Under the pieces are notes generated by a model. The model saw nothing but the letters and a program-made list of their open reading frames with translations. It was not told the DNA's origin and searched no databases. From positions 5,952,001-6,016,000 of the forward strand of contig NZ_CP045118.1 in assembly GCF_009189165.1 (NCBI RefSeq): a stretch of 64,000 nt of DNA, written 5' to 3'. Shown piece after piece: positions 48,087 through 58,950 of this stretch (positions within the stretch are counted from its first letter, which is position 1; every line of letters begins with the position of its first letter). This DNA comes from Pseudomonas sp. SCB32. GTDB lineage: Bacteria > Pseudomonadota > Gammaproteobacteria > Pseudomonadales > Pseudomonadaceae. Position numbers and translations under genes: made by a program.

Positions 48087-48449
48087 ATGAAAGTCGATCA
48101 GATCGTCGATTTCGCCCAGGCCACCACCGCTCCGGAACACTACCGCCCCGCCCCGGAACGCATCATCAAGGGTGACCCGGCGCAGAATGTGCGCAACCAC
48201 TACGCCAGCCCCTGCGGCCAGTTCAACGTCGGTATCTGGGAAGGCGAGCCGGGCCACTGGAATGTCAGCTACACCGAGCACGAATACTGCGAGATCCTCC
48301 AGGGCGTGTCGGTGATCCGCGACGCCGACGGCGGCGCCAAGACCGTGCGCGTGGGCGATCGATTCGTGATCCCGGCCGGCTTCAGTGGCACCTGGGAGGT
48401 GCTGGAGCCCTGCCGCAAGGTCTATGTGATCTTCGAGCAGAAGGCCTGA
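48087..48449 (+). CDS. Cupin-fold protein (DUF861 type)
   Basis: A 120-residue cupin. WNVSYTEHEYCEILQGVSVIRDADGGAKTVRVGDRFVIPAGFSGTWEVLEPCRKVYVIFE (about residues 56-117) contains the two cupin motifs of the DUF861 group, with Glu/His-type metal ligands at E-x-E in the first. The role is unknown; similar proteins often sit beside polyamine catabolism genes in pseudomonads. It is divergent from kauB and ends at a strong terminator. Confidence 0.85.
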   Translation: MKVDQIVDFAQATTAPEHYRPAPERIIKGDPAQNVRNHYASPCGQFNVGIWEGEPGHWNVSYTEHEYCEILQGVSVIRDADGGAKTVRVGDRFVIPAGFSGTWEVLEPCRKVYVIFEQKA

Positions 48450-48462
48450 TCGGCCCGATGTG

Positions 48463-48490
48463 AAAAAGCCCGCCAATCGGCGGGCTTTTT
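48463..48490 (+). terminator. Terminator of the cupin gene
   Basis: AAAAAGCCCGCC-AATC-GGCGGGCTTTTT, a perfect 12-bp stem 14 bp after the stop. Confidence 0.93.
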
Positions 48491-48524
48491 GTTTCCGCAG
48501 CTGCGCGGGGCAAACGGCGGGCAA

Positions 48525-48556
48525 GAAAAAACCCGCCACGAGGGGCGGGTTTCTTC
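48525..48556 (-). terminator. Terminator of rpmB-rpmG
   Basis: On the minus strand GAAGAAACCCGCC...GGCGGGTTTTTTC forms the stem, with a six-base loop. It lies 18 bp beyond the rpmG stop. Confidence 0.9.
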
Positions 48557-48573
48557 ACAAGGGCGAAGATCAA

Positions 48574-48729
48574 TTACTTGATCTTGGCTTCCTTGTAGAT
48601 CACGTGCTTGCGAACAACCGGATCGTATTTCTTGATCTCGATTTTCTCAGGCTTGGTACGCTTGTTCTTGTCGGTGGTGTAGAAGTGGCCGGTACCGGCG
48701 CTGGACACCAAACGGATCAGTTCGCGCAT
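48574..48729 (-). CDS. rpmG: 50S ribosomal protein L33 (bL33)
   Basis: A 51-residue bL33: [20 protein letters not shown], then [22 protein letters not shown] and VIYKEAKIK. It has no cysteines, so it is the zinc-free form. It lies 12 bp after rpmB on the same strand, the usual rpmB-rpmG operon; GGAGC precedes the ATG. Confidence 0.96.
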   Translation of the reverse strand: MRELIRLVSSAGTGHFYTTDKNKRTKPEKIEIKKYDPVVRKHVIYKEAKIK

Positions 48730-48741
48730 GACTGCAGCTCC

Positions 48742-48978
48742 TTAGAATTTTTCGCCGCGGGTGCGCAGGTCGTTCAGAACGGCCTCGATACCACGCTTGT
48801 CGATGATACGCATGCCTTTGGCGGAAACGCGCAGACGCACGAAGCGCTTCTCGGATTCAACCCAGAAACGGTGGTGCTGCAGGTTCGGCAGGAAACGGCG
48901 ACGGGTTTTGTTGTGTGCGTGGGAAATGTTGTTCCCGGTAACCGGACCCTTACCGGTCACTTGGCAAACTCTCGACAT
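48742..48978 (-). CDS. rpmB: 50S ribosomal protein L28 (bL28)
   Basis: A 78-residue bL28 starting [32 protein letters not shown] and containing [20 protein letters not shown]. It has the conserved CQVTGK motif. It is the first gene of rpmB-rpmG. AGAGGG lies upstream of the ATG. Confidence 0.97.
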   Translation of the reverse strand: MSRVCQVTGKGPVTGNNISHAHNKTRRRFLPNLQHHRFWVESEKRFVRLRVSAKGMRIIDKRGIEAVLNDLRTRGEKF

Positions 48979-49343
48979 GGCTCAGCCCTCTGTAAACCAC
49001 ATGCCAAACCCGGCATGGGTTGGCTGCTTAACTCAATTGGATTCTCAGTTTCACCGGGGTCTTAACTGCCGCTTCGCCGCGATCGGGTCGCAGGATCAGA
49101 GCAGGGCCCCAGAAAAGAGCGCAGCTTTATATCAGAAAGTCACTTCCAGCTGCAAGGGAAAGCATGACTCGAAAAACCCGACGCCAGCCCCCGCGGGCCG
49201 CGGCACCAATGCCGTTCGTCGCCTGTCATCGTTGTGACAGCCGGCGGCTTGGTCTAGGGTAGCTCCTTCGAGGCTGCCAACAGCCTTGCATGACCCGCCC
49301 AGCCTCGCGGATGGGCATCTTGCCAGCTCACACGGAGTTCGTC
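48979..49343. other. Intergenic region between rpmB and the peptide-binding protein gene
   Basis: About 365 bp. It must hold the divergent rpmB promoter and the promoter of the substrate-binding protein gene. I see no reliable hairpin, repeat or conserved motif; an ATG at 49290 in the reading frame of the latter lacks a ribosome site, so the start at 49344 is preferred. Confidence 0.6.
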
Positions 49344-50915
49344 ATGCGTCTCGCCCTTCTCGCCCTCCTTCTTTCCCCTGCCCTCGCCAGCGCCGCCTCG
49401 CTGAGCGTGTGCACCGAAGCCAGCCCCGAAGGCTTCGACGTGGTCCAGTACAACTCGCTGACCACCACCAACGCCTCGGCCGATGTGCTGATGAACCGCC
49501 TGGTGGACTTCGACGCCAGCCGTGGCGAACTGGTCCCGAGCCTCGCCGAGCGCTGGACGGTCTCTGCCGACGGCCTGACCTACGACTTCCAGCTGCGCGA
49601 TACGGTGAAGTTCCACCACACCGACTACTTCAAGCCCAGCCGCGCACTCGACGCCGACGACGTGGTGTTCAGCTTCCAGCGCATGCTCGACCCCGCGCAG
49701 CCCTGGCACAAGGTGGCGCAGAGCGGCTTCCCCCACGCCCAGTCGATGCAGCTGCCAAGCCTGGTCAAAGCCGTGGAGAAGGTCGACGCCCACCATGTGC
49801 GCTTCACCCTGAACCACCCGGACGCCACCTTCCTGCCGATGCTGAGCATGGGCTTCGCCTCTATTTACTCCGCCGAGTACGCCGACCAGCTGATGAAGGC
49901 CGGCACCCCGGAGAAGCTCAACGCCCAGCCGATCGGCACCGGCCCCTTCGTCTTCAAGCGCTTCCAGAAGGACGCCGTGGTGCGCTACGCCGCCAACGCC
50001 GAGTACTTCGGCGGCAAGCCGGCTGTGGAGAACCTGGTGTTCGCCATCACCCCGGACGCCGCCGTGCGCATCCAGAAGCTCAAGCAGGGCGAATGCCAGA
50101 TCGCCCTGTCGCCCAAGCCGGTGGACGTGGAAGCCGCCGCGAAGAATGCCGACCTTAGGATCGAGCAGACCCCGGCCTTCATGACCGCTTTCGTCGGCAT
50201 CAACAGCCAGCACGCACCGCTGGACAACCCCAAGGTGCGCCAGGCGATCAACCTCGCCTTCGACAAGCGCAGCTACCTGCAGGCGGTCTTCGCCGGCAGC
50301 GCGACCGAAGCCGACGGCGTCTACCCGCCGAACACCTGGAGCTATGCCAAAGACATCCCCGGCTATCCGCACGACCTGGACAAGGCCCGCGCGCTGCTGG
50401 CCGAGGCCGGGCTGAAGGACGGCTTCAAGACCACCATCTGGACCCGCCCGTCCGGCAGCCTGCTCAACCCCAACCCCAGCACCGGTGCGCAGCTGCTGCA
50501 GTCGGACCTGGCCAAGGTCGGCATCCAGGCGGAAATCCGCGTGATCGAATGGGGCGAGCTGATCCGCCGCGCCAAGGCCGGCGAGCATGACCTGCTGTTC
50601 ATGGGCTGGGCCGGCGACAACGGCGACCCGGACAACTTCCTCACCCCGCAATTCTCCTGCGCCAGCGTCAAGTCCGGGCTCAACTTCGCCCGCTACTGCG
50701 ACGAGAAGCTCGACGGCCTGATCAGCCAGGGCAAGGCGGTAGCCGACCAGGCCAAACGCAGCGAGCTGTACCACCAGGCGCAGCAGATCATTCACGACCA
50801 GGCGCTGTGGCTGCCGCTGGCCCACCCGACGGCTTCGGCGATCACCCGCAAGGACGTGAAGGGCTATGTGGTGAGCCCGTTCGGCCGCCAGGACTATTCC
50901 AAAATCACCTTCTGA
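49344..50915 (+). CDS. Dipeptide/oligopeptide ABC transporter substrate-binding protein (DppA-like)
   Basis: A 523-residue SBP_bac_5-family binding protein with a signal peptide MRLALLALLLSPALASA and mature start ASLSVCTEASPEGFDVVQYN. Conserved features include TNASADVLMNRLVDFD, the family motif LADGLTYDFQLRDTVKFHHTDYFKPSR and NTGPFVFKRFQKD-like (here IGTGPFVFKRFQKD). It would deliver dipeptides to a Dpp-type permease located elsewhere; no permease or ATPase gene is adjacent. CGGAG precedes the ATG. In P. aeruginosa several such DppA paralogues (DppA1-A5) exist. Confidence 0.9.
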   Translation: MRLALLALLLSPALASAASLSVCTEASPEGFDVVQYNSLTTTNASADVLMNRLVDFDASRGELVPSLAERWTVSADGLTYDFQLRDTVKFHHTDYFKPSRALDADDVVFSFQRMLDPAQPWHKVAQSGFPHAQSMQLPSLVKAVEKVDAHHVRFTLNHPDATFLPMLSMGFASIYSAEYADQLMKAGTPEKLNAQPIGTGPFVFKRFQKDAVVRYAANAEYFGGKPAVENLVFAITPDAAVRIQKLKQGECQIALSPKPVDVEAAAKNADLRIEQTPAFMTAFVGINSQHAPLDNPKVRQAINLAFDKRSYLQAVFAGSATEADGVYPPNTWSYAKDIPGYPHDLDKARALLAEAGLKDGFKTTIWTRPSGSLLNPNPSTGAQLLQSDLAKVGIQAEIRVIEWGELIRRAKAGEHDLLFMGWAGDNGDPDNFLTPQFSCASVKSGLNFARYCDEKLDGLISQGKAVADQAKRSELYHQAQQIIHDQALWLPLAHPTASAITRKDVKGYVVSPFGRQDYSKITF

Positions 50916-50935
50916 CCCCAGACCGGGTACGACGG

Positions 50936-51610
50936 CTACAGCCAGCCGTACTCGGCCATCGACAGCGGCTCGCCATCGCCGACGATGAAGTGGTCGAGCA
51001 CGCGCACGTCGATCAGCGCCAGCGCATCGATGATGCGCCGGGTCAGCAGGCGGTCGGACTGGCTCGGCTCGGCGATCCCCGAGGGATGGTTGTGGGTGAG
51101 GATCAGCGCCGCGGCATTGTGCGCCAGCGCGCGCTTCACGATCTGCCGAGGATAGACGCTGGCGCTGTCGATGGAGCCGTGGAACAGCACCTCGAAGCTC
51201 AGCACCCGGTGTCGGTTGTCCATGAACAGGCAGGCGAACACCTCGTGGGGCTCGTGGCGCAGCCGCGCCTTGAGGAAATCGCGCACCGCCTGCGGGCTTT
51301 CCAGCGCTGAGTCGCGGCTCAGCTGCTCGGCGAGGTGGCGCCGGGCGATCTCCAGTACCGCCTGCAGTTGCACGTACTTGGCGACGCCCAGCCCCAGGTG
51401 GCTGCAGAAGGAATCCAGATCGGCTTCCAGTAACGCACGCAGGCTGCCGAACTCGCCCAGCAGCCGTCGCGCCAGATCGACGGCACTGCAACCGACCACG
51501 CCGGTACGCAGGAAGATGGCCAACAGTTCGGCGTCGCTCAGGCTCGCCGCCCCTCGTTCGAGGAGTTTCTCCCGCGGGCGCTCCGCCGCGGGCCAATCAC
51601 GAATACTCAC
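50936..51610 (-). CDS. radC: RadC family JAMM/MPN protein
   Basis: A 224-residue RadC. An N-terminal helix-hairpin-helix region (about residues 15-85) precedes the JAMM domain with the metal motif [14 protein letters not shown] (about residues 173-186) and the upstream catalytic Glu in FEVLFHGS. Despite the name it has no established repair role. It converges on the SBP gene and is divergent from coaBC; start 51610 with GGGAGG upstream. Confidence 0.95.
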   Translation of the reverse strand: MSIRDWPAAERPREKLLERGAASLSDAELLAIFLRTGVVGCSAVDLARRLLGEFGSLRALLEADLDSFCSHLGLGVAKYVQLQAVLEIARRHLAEQLSRDSALESPQAVRDFLKARLRHEPHEVFACLFMDNRHRVLSFEVLFHGSIDSASVYPRQIVKRALAHNAAALILTHNHPSGIAEPSQSDRLLTRRIIDALALIDVRVLDHFIVGDGEPLSMAEYGWL

Positions 51611-51752
51611 AGGACCTCCCAGTCACGCCAGCCCGCTGTTCCCCTGCGGGCGCTGTGATATCTTACCCTCCTCGCTTCGCGCAGCCGGGGGCCTGGGGAG
51701 GCGTTGCCGGCTTCAGCGCGCGTCATCCATTTCCGTAAATCAAGGCTGACCT

Positions 51753-52961
51753 ATGCAGCGGCTCTATCGTAAACGCATCGTCCTGGGCGTCGGCGGCGGT
51801 ATCGCAGCCTACAAGAGCGCCGAACTGGTTCGCCGCCTGCGCGACCAGGGTGCCGAGGTGCGTGTCGTGATGACCCAGGGCGGCCGCGAGTTCATCACCC
51901 CGCTCACTCTTCAGGCGCTGTCCGGCCATCCGGTGCACCTGGACCTGCTCGACCCCGCCGCCGAAGCGGCCATGGGCCACATCGAGCTGGCCCGCTGGGC
52001 CGACCTGGTGCTAATCGCCCCGGCCACCGCCGACCTGATGGCACGCCTGGCCCAAGGCATCGCCAACGACCTGCTGACCACCCTGGTGCTCGCCACCGAT
52101 GCGCAGATCGCCCTCGCCCCGGCCATGAACCAGGCCATGTGGCGCGACCCGGCCACCCAGGTCAACGCCGAACTGCTGCGCTCGCGCGGCCTGCACCTGT
52201 TCGGCCCCGCCGCCGGCAGCCAGGCCTGCGGCGATGTCGGCCCCGGCCGCATGCTGGAAGCCGAGGAGCTGGCGCAACTGGCCGCAGACTGCTTCGAATT
52301 CAAGGACCTGACCGGCCAGCACGTGCTGATCACCGCCGGGCCCACCCAGGAAAATATCGACCCGGTGCGCTACATCACCAACCACAGCTCCGGCAAGATG
52401 GGCTTCGCCCTGGCCGAAGCCGCGGCCGAGGCCGGCGCGCGCGTCACCCTGGTGACCGGCCCGGTGCACCTGCCGACCCCGGACCGGGTCAACCGCGTCG
52501 ACGTGGTCAGCGCCCGCGACATGCTCGCCGCCTGCGAAGCCGCGATGCCAGCGGATATCCTGATCGCCGCCGCTGCCGTGGCCGACTACCGCCCGGAAGT
52601 GGTCGCCTCGCAGAAGCTCAAGAAAGACCCCACCAAGGGCGACGGACTGCTGTTGCAGCTGGTGCGCAACCCGGACATCCTCGCCACCCTCGCGCAGCGC
52701 AGCGACCGCCCCTTCAGCGTCGGCTTCGCCGCCGAGACCGAGAACCTGCTCGAGTACGCCTCGCGCAAGCTCAAGGACAAGAATCTCGACCTGATCGTGG
52801 CCAATGACGTGGCGAACCCGTCGATCGGCTTCAACAGTGAAGAGAACGCCATCACGGTCATCGACCGCGAGCTGCACGAAACTGCGTTCGCCCAGACCAG
52901 CAAGGGCAAGATCGCCCGCCAGCTGATCGCCTTCATCGCTGACCGCACCAGACAACACTGA
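51753..52961 (+). CDS. coaBC: Bifunctional CoaBC: phosphopantothenoylcysteine decarboxylase / synthetase
   Basis: A 402-residue Dfp protein that carries out two steps of coenzyme A synthesis. The N-terminal CoaC flavoprotein domain (about residues 1-185) has [18 protein letters not shown], the active-site His region [20 protein letters not shown] and the substrate-clamp Cys in [13 protein letters not shown]. The CoaB domain (about 190-400) starts [25 protein letters not shown] and has the Lys-loop [11 protein letters not shown]. It is followed by dut seven bases on, so they are coupled. The start opens [15 protein letters not shown]. Confidence 0.97.
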   Translation: MQRLYRKRIVLGVGGGIAAYKSAELVRRLRDQGAEVRVVMTQGGREFITPLTLQALSGHPVHLDLLDPAAEAAMGHIELARWADLVLIAPATADLMARLAQGIANDLLTTLVLATDAQIALAPAMNQAMWRDPATQVNAELLRSRGLHLFGPAAGSQACGDVGPGRMLEAEELAQLAADCFEFKDLTGQHVLITAGPTQENIDPVRYITNHSSGKMGFALAEAAAEAGARVTLVTGPVHLPTPDRVNRVDVVSARDMLAACEAAMPADILIAAAAVADYRPEVVASQKLKKDPTKGDGLLLQLVRNPDILATLAQRSDRPFSVGFAAETENLLEYASRKLKDKNLDLIVANDVANPSIGFNSEENAITVIDRELHETAFAQTSKGKIARQLIAFIADRTRQH

Positions 52962-52968
52962 GAACTTA

Positions 52969-53424
52969 ATGCACTCTCTGCAAGCCAAGATCCTCGACTC
53001 CCGCCTGGGCAGTGAATTCCCGCTGCCGCAGTACGCCACCCCGGGTTCCGCCGGCCTCGACCTGCGCGCCATGCTCAAGGAGGACCTGCTCCTCGAACCG
53101 GGCCAGACCGTGCTGATCCCCACTGGCCTGTCGATCTATGTCGCCGACCCGGGTCTTGCCGCGCTGATCCTGCCGCGCTCGGGCCTGGGCCATAAGCACG
53201 GCATCGTGCTGGGCAACCTGGTCGGCCTGATCGACTCGGATTACCAGGGCGAGCTGATGGTGTCCTGCTGGAACCGTGGCCAGACCGCATTCAACATCGC
53301 AGTCGGCGAACGCATCGCCCAGCTGGTGCTGGTGCCGGTGGTCCAGGCGCATTTCGAGCTGGTCGAGACCTTCGACGAAACCCAGCGCGGCGCCGGTGGT
53401 TTCGGACATTCGGGCAGCCACTGA
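52969..53424 (+). CDS. dut: dUTPase
   Basis: A 151-residue trimeric dUTP pyrophosphatase that removes dUTP and supplies dUMP. All five motifs are visible: [35 protein letters not shown], and the C-terminal GAGGFGHSG. It lies between coaBC and algC; the dfp-dut-algC order is the standard pseudomonad arrangement. No ribosome site stronger than GAGAAC precedes it, suggesting coupling to coaBC. Confidence 0.97.
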   Translation: MHSLQAKILDSRLGSEFPLPQYATPGSAGLDLRAMLKEDLLLEPGQTVLIPTGLSIYVADPGLAALILPRSGLGHKHGIVLGNLVGLIDSDYQGELMVSCWNRGQTAFNIAVGERIAQLVLVPVVQAHFELVETFDETQRGAGGFGHSGSH

Positions 53425-53461
53425 TCGCTCACTTCAGGATGAATCGCCGAGGAGACGTTGC

Positions 53462-56080
53462 ATGAAACTTTTCCAACGCACCGCCAAGGACGCAGGTGAC
53501 CTGTCGGAGCTCGTTCCGGCAGGCAAGGCCAGCAAGCGCGTGCCTTCCGCCACGAAGATCGACCTGAAGCCCCTGGTGCCCGCGATTGCCGTGGCCGCTG
53601 CCGGTGTCGCCGCCGCAGGCGCCCTGCTCTGGCTGAGCCTGTTCGGCAGCGCCGAGCAGGTCCACCGCGAGCAATTGGCCAGCGCCTGGTCGGAAAACCA
53701 GGCCGGCGCCCTGCGCCAGTCACTCAATCAGCTGTCCGCCGACAATCGCACCATCGCTGGCGATCCGGAACTGCTGCCGACCCTGCAGAGCAACGACCCC
53801 GGCCGTATCGCCGCCCTGGAGAAAGCCCTCGCACAGTGGCACCTGGACGGCCTGGTGGATGTGCACCTGAACGCCAATGGCCAGGCCATGCAGGATGCGC
53901 AGCGTCCCGGCCCGCTCAACTACGCGGCGCTGGATATGCTGCACCGTGTCGAAAGTGGCCAGGTCGTCGCACCGGAGGCGTACAAGGTCGGCCAGCGCTG
54001 GCTGGTGTACAGCGCCACCGCACTGCGCGCCGCGGACAACTCGATCCAGGGCAGCCTGCTGCTGGTGGTCGATCTCAAGCGTCTGCTCAATGGCCTGCCG
54101 ACGATGCCCGCCGATGTCGGGCAACTGCAGCTCGCCCAGCAGTTCGGCACCTCACCCGCCCAGGTGCTGCTGCAATCTGGCCAGGCGACCAACGCCACGG
54201 CGCAGCCGCTCAATAGCGGTAACCCGAACTGGAAGCTCAGCTTTACTGCAGGCCCGGCCCTGGTTGCCCCGCTGTATTCCCCCACTCTGCTGGGCCTGGC
54301 CGCCCTGCTGGCCCTGGCCGGCTCGCTGCTCGGCGCCTACCTCGCGCAGAGCGGCCTGCAGCGCCGCGTCAACAAGGACGCCCAGACGCTCGGCCAGTTC
54401 GCTCAGGAACTCGCCGGCGGGCGCATTGCCAAAGCTCCTGAGCTGAGCCTGCCGAGCTTGCAGGCAGTGGCTCAGGCGCTGGCCCGCCAACCACGCCGCA
54501 AGGCCGAAACCCCCGGTGCCAGCAGCCCCGACGCTCCCGCCCAATCGGCCCCCGTGGCCGCCGAGGGACGCGCCCGGGCTGCCACCGAGACGCCATTGGT
54601 CGATCCGTTGTTCCAGAACAGCGACACTCTGGATATCGACATTCTTGATGAAGACCAGGACCTCCTGGGATTGGAGCAAACCCCCGCTATGAGCACGCCT
54701 AAAGCCCCGCAACTGCCCGCCAGCATCTTCCGCGCCTACGATATTCGCGGCGTGGTCGGCGACACCCTGACCGTCGAGACCGCCTACTGGGTGGGTCGCG
54801 CCATCGGTTCCGAGAGCCTGGCGCGCGGCGAACCGAACGTCAGCGTCGGCCGTGATGGCCGCCTGTCCGGCCCAGAGCTGGTGCAGCACCTGATCCAGGG
54901 CCTGCTCGATTGCGGTTGCAACGTCACCGACATCGGCATGGTACCGACCCCGGTGCTGTACTACGCGGCCAACGTCCTGGAAGGCAAGTCGGGCGTGATG
55001 CTCACCGGCAGCCACAACCCGCCGGACTACAACGGCTTCAAGATCGTCGTCGCCGGCGAGACCCTGGCCAACGAACAGATCCAGGCCCTGCGCGAGCGCA
55101 TCGAGAAGAACGACCTGGCCTCCGGCGTGGGCAGCGTGCAACAGATCGACATCCTGCCGCGCTACTTCCAGCAGATCCGCGACGACATCGCCGTGGCCAA
55201 ACCGCTGAAAGTGGTGGTGGATTGCGGTAACGGCGTGGCCGGCGTGATCGCCCCGCAGCTGATCGAAGCCCTGGGTTGCACCGTCATCCCGCTGTACTGC
55301 GACGTCGACGGCACCTTCCCCAACCACCACCCGGACCCGGGCAAGCCGGAGAACCTGGAAGACCTGATCGCCAAGGTCAAGGAAACCGGCGCCGACATCG
55401 GCCTGGCCTTCGACGGCGACGGCGACCGCGTGGGCGTGGTGACCAACGAAGGCACCATCATCTACCCCGACCGCCTGCTGATGCTGTTCGCCAAGGACGT
55501 GGTTTCGCGTAACCCTGGCGCCGACATCATCTTCGACGTGAAATGCACCCGTCGCCTGATCTCCCTGATCAGCGGCTACGGCGGTCGTCCGGTGATGTGG
55601 AAGACCGGTCACTCGCTGATCAAGAAGAAGATGAAGGAAACCGGCGCCCTGCTCGCTGGCGAGATGAGCGGCCACATCTTCTTCAAGGAGCGCTGGTTCG
55701 GCTTCGACGACGGCATCTACAGCGCCGCGCGCCTGCTGGAAATCATCAGCCAGGACAAGCGCAATGCCGAGCTGGTGTTCGCCGCGTTCCCGATGGACAT
55801 TTCCACCCCGGAAATCAACATCACCGTCACCGACGAGGGCAAGTTCGCCCTGATCGAGGCGCTGCAGGCCCGCGGACAGTGGGGTGAAGCCAACCTCACC
55901 ACCCTCGACGGCGTGCGTGTGGATTACCCCAAAGGCTGGGGCCTGGTTCGCGCCTCCAACACCACTCCGGTGCTGGTGCTGCGATTCGAGGCGGACACCC
56001 AGGAAGAACTGGAACGCATCAAGGACGTGTTCCGCACCCAGCTGAAAGCGGTCGACCCCGCCCTCAGCCTGCCCTTCTGA
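53462..56080 (+). CDS. algC: AlgC, phosphomannomutase/phosphoglucomutase with N-terminal membrane domain
   Basis: An 872-residue reading frame. The N-terminal 405 residues have two membrane segments (about 38-61 and 275-300) around a periplasmic domain, then a long Pro/Ala-rich linker. The C-terminal 463 residues, from an internal ATG at 54689 (MSTPKAPQLPASIFRAYDIRG), are the classical AlgC: catalytic phosphoserine loop LTGSHNPPDYNGFK (Ser about 108 of the short form), metal loop DGDGDR and sugar-binding EMSGHIFFKERW. It interconverts mannose/glucose 1- and 6-phosphates for alginate, LPS and rhamnolipid. Both the long and short proteins may be made; GGAG before the internal ATG is 13 bases away. 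The start at 53462 follows GGAGA. Confidence 0.93.
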   Translation: MKLFQRTAKDAGDLSELVPAGKASKRVPSATKIDLKPLVPAIAVAAAGVAAAGALLWLSLFGSAEQVHREQLASAWSENQAGALRQSLNQLSADNRTIAGDPELLPTLQSNDPGRIAALEKALAQWHLDGLVDVHLNANGQAMQDAQRPGPLNYAALDMLHRVESGQVVAPEAYKVGQRWLVYSATALRAADNSIQGSLLLVVDLKRLLNGLPTMPADVGQLQLAQQFGTSPAQVLLQSGQATNATAQPLNSGNPNWKLSFTAGPALVAPLYSPTLLGLAALLALAGSLLGAYLAQSGLQRRVNKDAQTLGQFAQELAGGRIAKAPELSLPSLQAVAQALARQPRRKAETPGASSPDAPAQSAPVAAEGRARAATETPLVDPLFQNSDTLDIDILDEDQDLLGLEQTPAMSTPKAPQLPASIFRAYDIRGVVGDTLTVETAYWVGRAIGSESLARGEPNVSVGRDGRLSGPELVQHLIQGLLDCGCNVTDIGMVPTPVLYYAANVLEGKSGVMLTGSHNPPDYNGFKIVVAGETLANEQIQALRERIEKNDLASGVGSVQQIDILPRYFQQIRDDIAVAKPLKVVVDCGNGVAGVIAPQLIEALGCTVIPLYCDVDGTFPNHHPDPGKPENLEDLIAKVKETGADIGLAFDGDGDRVGVVTNEGTIIYPDRLLMLFAKDVVSRNPGADIIFDVKCTRRLISLISGYGGRPVMWKTGHSLIKKKMKETGALLAGEMSGHIFFKERWFGFDDGIYSAARLLEIISQDKRNAELVFAAFPMDISTPEINITVTDEGKFALIEALQARGQWGEANLTTLDGVRVDYPKGWGLVRASNTTPVLVLRFEADTQEELERIKDVFRTQLKAVDPALSLPF

Positions 56081-57016
<936 letters not shown>

Positions 57017-57115
57017 TCAAGACACCCGCCAGGAGCAATCCTCGCGGGTGTATTTCCAAGGCCTGTTCAAGATCTCGCAGAAGACCAATCCGAACAGGCT
57101 CTCAAGGAGTTCCGC

Positions 57116-57562
57116 ATGGCCGCGTCTCCCGTCGCCCGCAACGATTTCAGTTTCTTCCACGGCCTGCGCGTGCGCTGGTCGGAGGTCGATCCGCAAGGGA
57201 TCGTCTTCAACGGCAATTACCTCACCTACACCGATGTCGCCACGACCGAGTATTACCGCCATCTGGGCGTGAGCTACCCGGCCGACCTGCTGCGCGGTGG
57301 CGGCGATCTGTTCGCGGTGAAAACCACCCTGGAGTACCTGGCGCCAGCGCACTTCGACGACTGGCTGGAGATGGGCGTGCGGGTGAGTCGCCTGGGTCGC
57401 AGCAGCCTGACGTTCCAGGTGGGTATCTGGTGCGACGAGCAATTGCTCACGCTGGGGGAGCTGATCTACGCCTATGCCGGCGAGGACCGCACCAGCCAGC
57501 CCCTTCCGGACTGGCTGCGCGGGAAGATCAACGAATTCGAACGGCGTACGCCGGAGCAGTGA
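57116..57562 (+). CDS. 4-hydroxybenzoyl-CoA thioesterase-like acyl-CoA thioesterase
   Basis: A 148-residue hot-dog-fold thioesterase. VRWSEVDPQGIVFNGNYLTYTDVATTEYYRHLG (about residues 19-52) has the conserved Asp/Tyr pattern of YbgC/FadM-type 4HBT enzymes (the usual DxxGxVxxxxY motif is here DPQGIVFNGNY). The acyl-CoA substrate cannot be told. AAGGAG lies seven bases before the ATG. It starts 99 bp after argB and converges on the DUF4124 gene. Confidence 0.85.
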   Translation: MAASPVARNDFSFFHGLRVRWSEVDPQGIVFNGNYLTYTDVATTEYYRHLGVSYPADLLRGGGDLFAVKTTLEYLAPAHFDDWLEMGVRVSRLGRSSLTFQVGIWCDEQLLTLGELIYAYAGEDRTSQPLPDWLRGKINEFERRTPEQ

Positions 57563-57572
57563 ACCACAAGGC

Positions 57573-58208
57573 TCAGTGGGAAGCGCCGAGCAATTGCGCC
57601 AGGCGCGCACGATCGGCCGCGAAGCTCGCAGCGGCCTGCTGACGCAGTTGCGCAAAGCGGTCGATGTCCTGGTCCAGGCGCTTCTCCTGATCGCGCAGGT
57701 CGGACAGCTGAGCCTCGAGATCGGCCGAGACCTGGCGACCCGCACGCTCCTGGTCGGCGGCCCGCGACTGTAAGGTGGCCTGCTGTGACTTGAGCGCCTG
57801 CAGGTTGCCCTTCGATACGCTGGCCATGGCGTCCAGTTCCGCCAGCTTGCGGTCACGCGCGAGCTCCACGTCACTCACGCTGGTGTACAGGCGCAACAAC
57901 TGCGCGTCGGAGCTGGCGCGCGCGGCATCGGCCTTGTGCTGCTCGATCTCGGCGGCCGTTGGCGCCGGCGGCACCACGCGAATCACCCGCCCTTGCTCGT
58001 TGAGCACTTCGTAGCCTTTGCCGATGTACTCCGGCGGCACGCCCTGGCGGTCGATGACGACCCCGCCCTTGCTGTCGACGTAGCGGTACATCTCGACCGA
58101 GCCGGCGGCAGGATTACCTGGTTTTCCGGCAGCCAGCGCCTGGCCCGCAAGCATGGCCCCCAGAAGCCCCATCAATACCCTGTAGCGCAAAGCGTTCTGC
58201 TCGGCCAT
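57573..58208 (-). CDS. DUF4124 domain periplasmic protein
   Basis: A 211-residue protein with a signal peptide (MAEQNALRYRVLMGLLGAMLAGQALA) and a DUF4124 domain (about residues 33-75: VEMYRYVDSKGGVVIDRQGVPPEYIGKGYEVLNEQGRVI). The remaining residues form long amphipathic helices (QLLRLYTSVSDVELARDRKLAELDAMAS... to LGASH), probably a coiled coil. DUF4124 proteins are periplasmic and of unknown role. AAGGTG lies before the ATG; an upstream GTG at 58217 is possible. Confidence 0.82.
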   Translation of the reverse strand: MAEQNALRYRVLMGLLGAMLAGQALAAGKPGNPAAGSVEMYRYVDSKGGVVIDRQGVPPEYIGKGYEVLNEQGRVIRVVPPAPTAAEIEQHKADAARASSDAQLLRLYTSVSDVELARDRKLAELDAMASVSKGNLQALKSQQATLQSRAADQERAGRQVSADLEAQLSDLRDQEKRLDQDIDRFAQLRQQAAASFAADRARLAQLLGASH

Positions 58209-58227
58209 GCCCGACACCTTGTTGCGG

Positions 58228-58869
58228 TTAGATTCCGTACTGCGCGCGATACGCCTCGACGGCGCTCAGGTGCTGTTTCAGCTGTGCATCACCGGCAAGA
58301 TATTCCAGTACTTGCTCCAGCGACACAATGCTGACGACCGGAATCGAAAAATCGCGCTCGACCTCCTGGATTGCCGACAGCTCGCCCTTGCCGCGTTCCT
58401 GGCGGTTCAGCGCGATCAGTACGCCAGCCGCCTGGGCGCCCTGTGCGTCGATGATCTGCATGACTTCGCGGATGGCGGTGCCGGCGGTGATCACGTCATC
58501 GATGATCAGCGCACGACCGGTCAGCGGAGCGCCGACCAGGGTGCCGCCCTCGCCATGATCCTTGGCTTCCTTGCGGTTGAAGCACCAAGGCAGGTCGCGG
58601 CCGTGTTGTTCGGCCAGCGCAATGGCGGTGGCGGCCGCCAGCGGAATGCCTTTGTAGGCGGGGCCAAACAGCACATCGAAGGAGATGCCGCTGTCGACCA
58701 CCGCGCTGGCGTAGAAACGCCCCAACTGGGCCAGCGCCACACCCGTGTTGAACAGGCCGGCGTTGAAGAAATAGGGACTGGTGCGCCCGGACTTGAGGGT
58801 GAATTCGCCGAAGCGCAGTACGCCGCGCTCGATAGCGAAGCGGATGAAATCGCGTTGATATGCCTGCAT
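58228..58869 (-). CDS. pyrE: Orotate phosphoribosyltransferase
   Basis: A 213-residue PyrE that makes OMP from orotate and PRPP. The PRPP loop is [20 protein letters not shown] (about residues 120-139), the catalytic Lys/Asp loop [13 protein letters not shown] (about 97-109) and the N-terminal [13 protein letters not shown], all canonical. It is divergent from crc with 81 bp between; a TATCAT near 58917 is a plausible -10 of crc. In pseudomonads pyrE is usually beside crc. Confidence 0.97.
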   Translation of the reverse strand: MQAYQRDFIRFAIERGVLRFGEFTLKSGRTSPYFFNAGLFNTGVALAQLGRFYASAVVDSGISFDVLFGPAYKGIPLAAATAIALAEQHGRDLPWCFNRKEAKDHGEGGTLVGAPLTGRALIIDDVITAGTAIREVMQIIDAQGAQAAGVLIALNRQERGKGELSAIQEVERDFSIPVVSIVSLEQVLEYLAGDAQLKQHLSAVEAYRAQYGI

Positions 58870-58950
58870 AGGAGAGAACCAGCCGGTATGAATTTAGCTA
58901 AACCGTTTGAGCTCGGGTATCATACACACACGTGATTTTGGGGGCCATTT

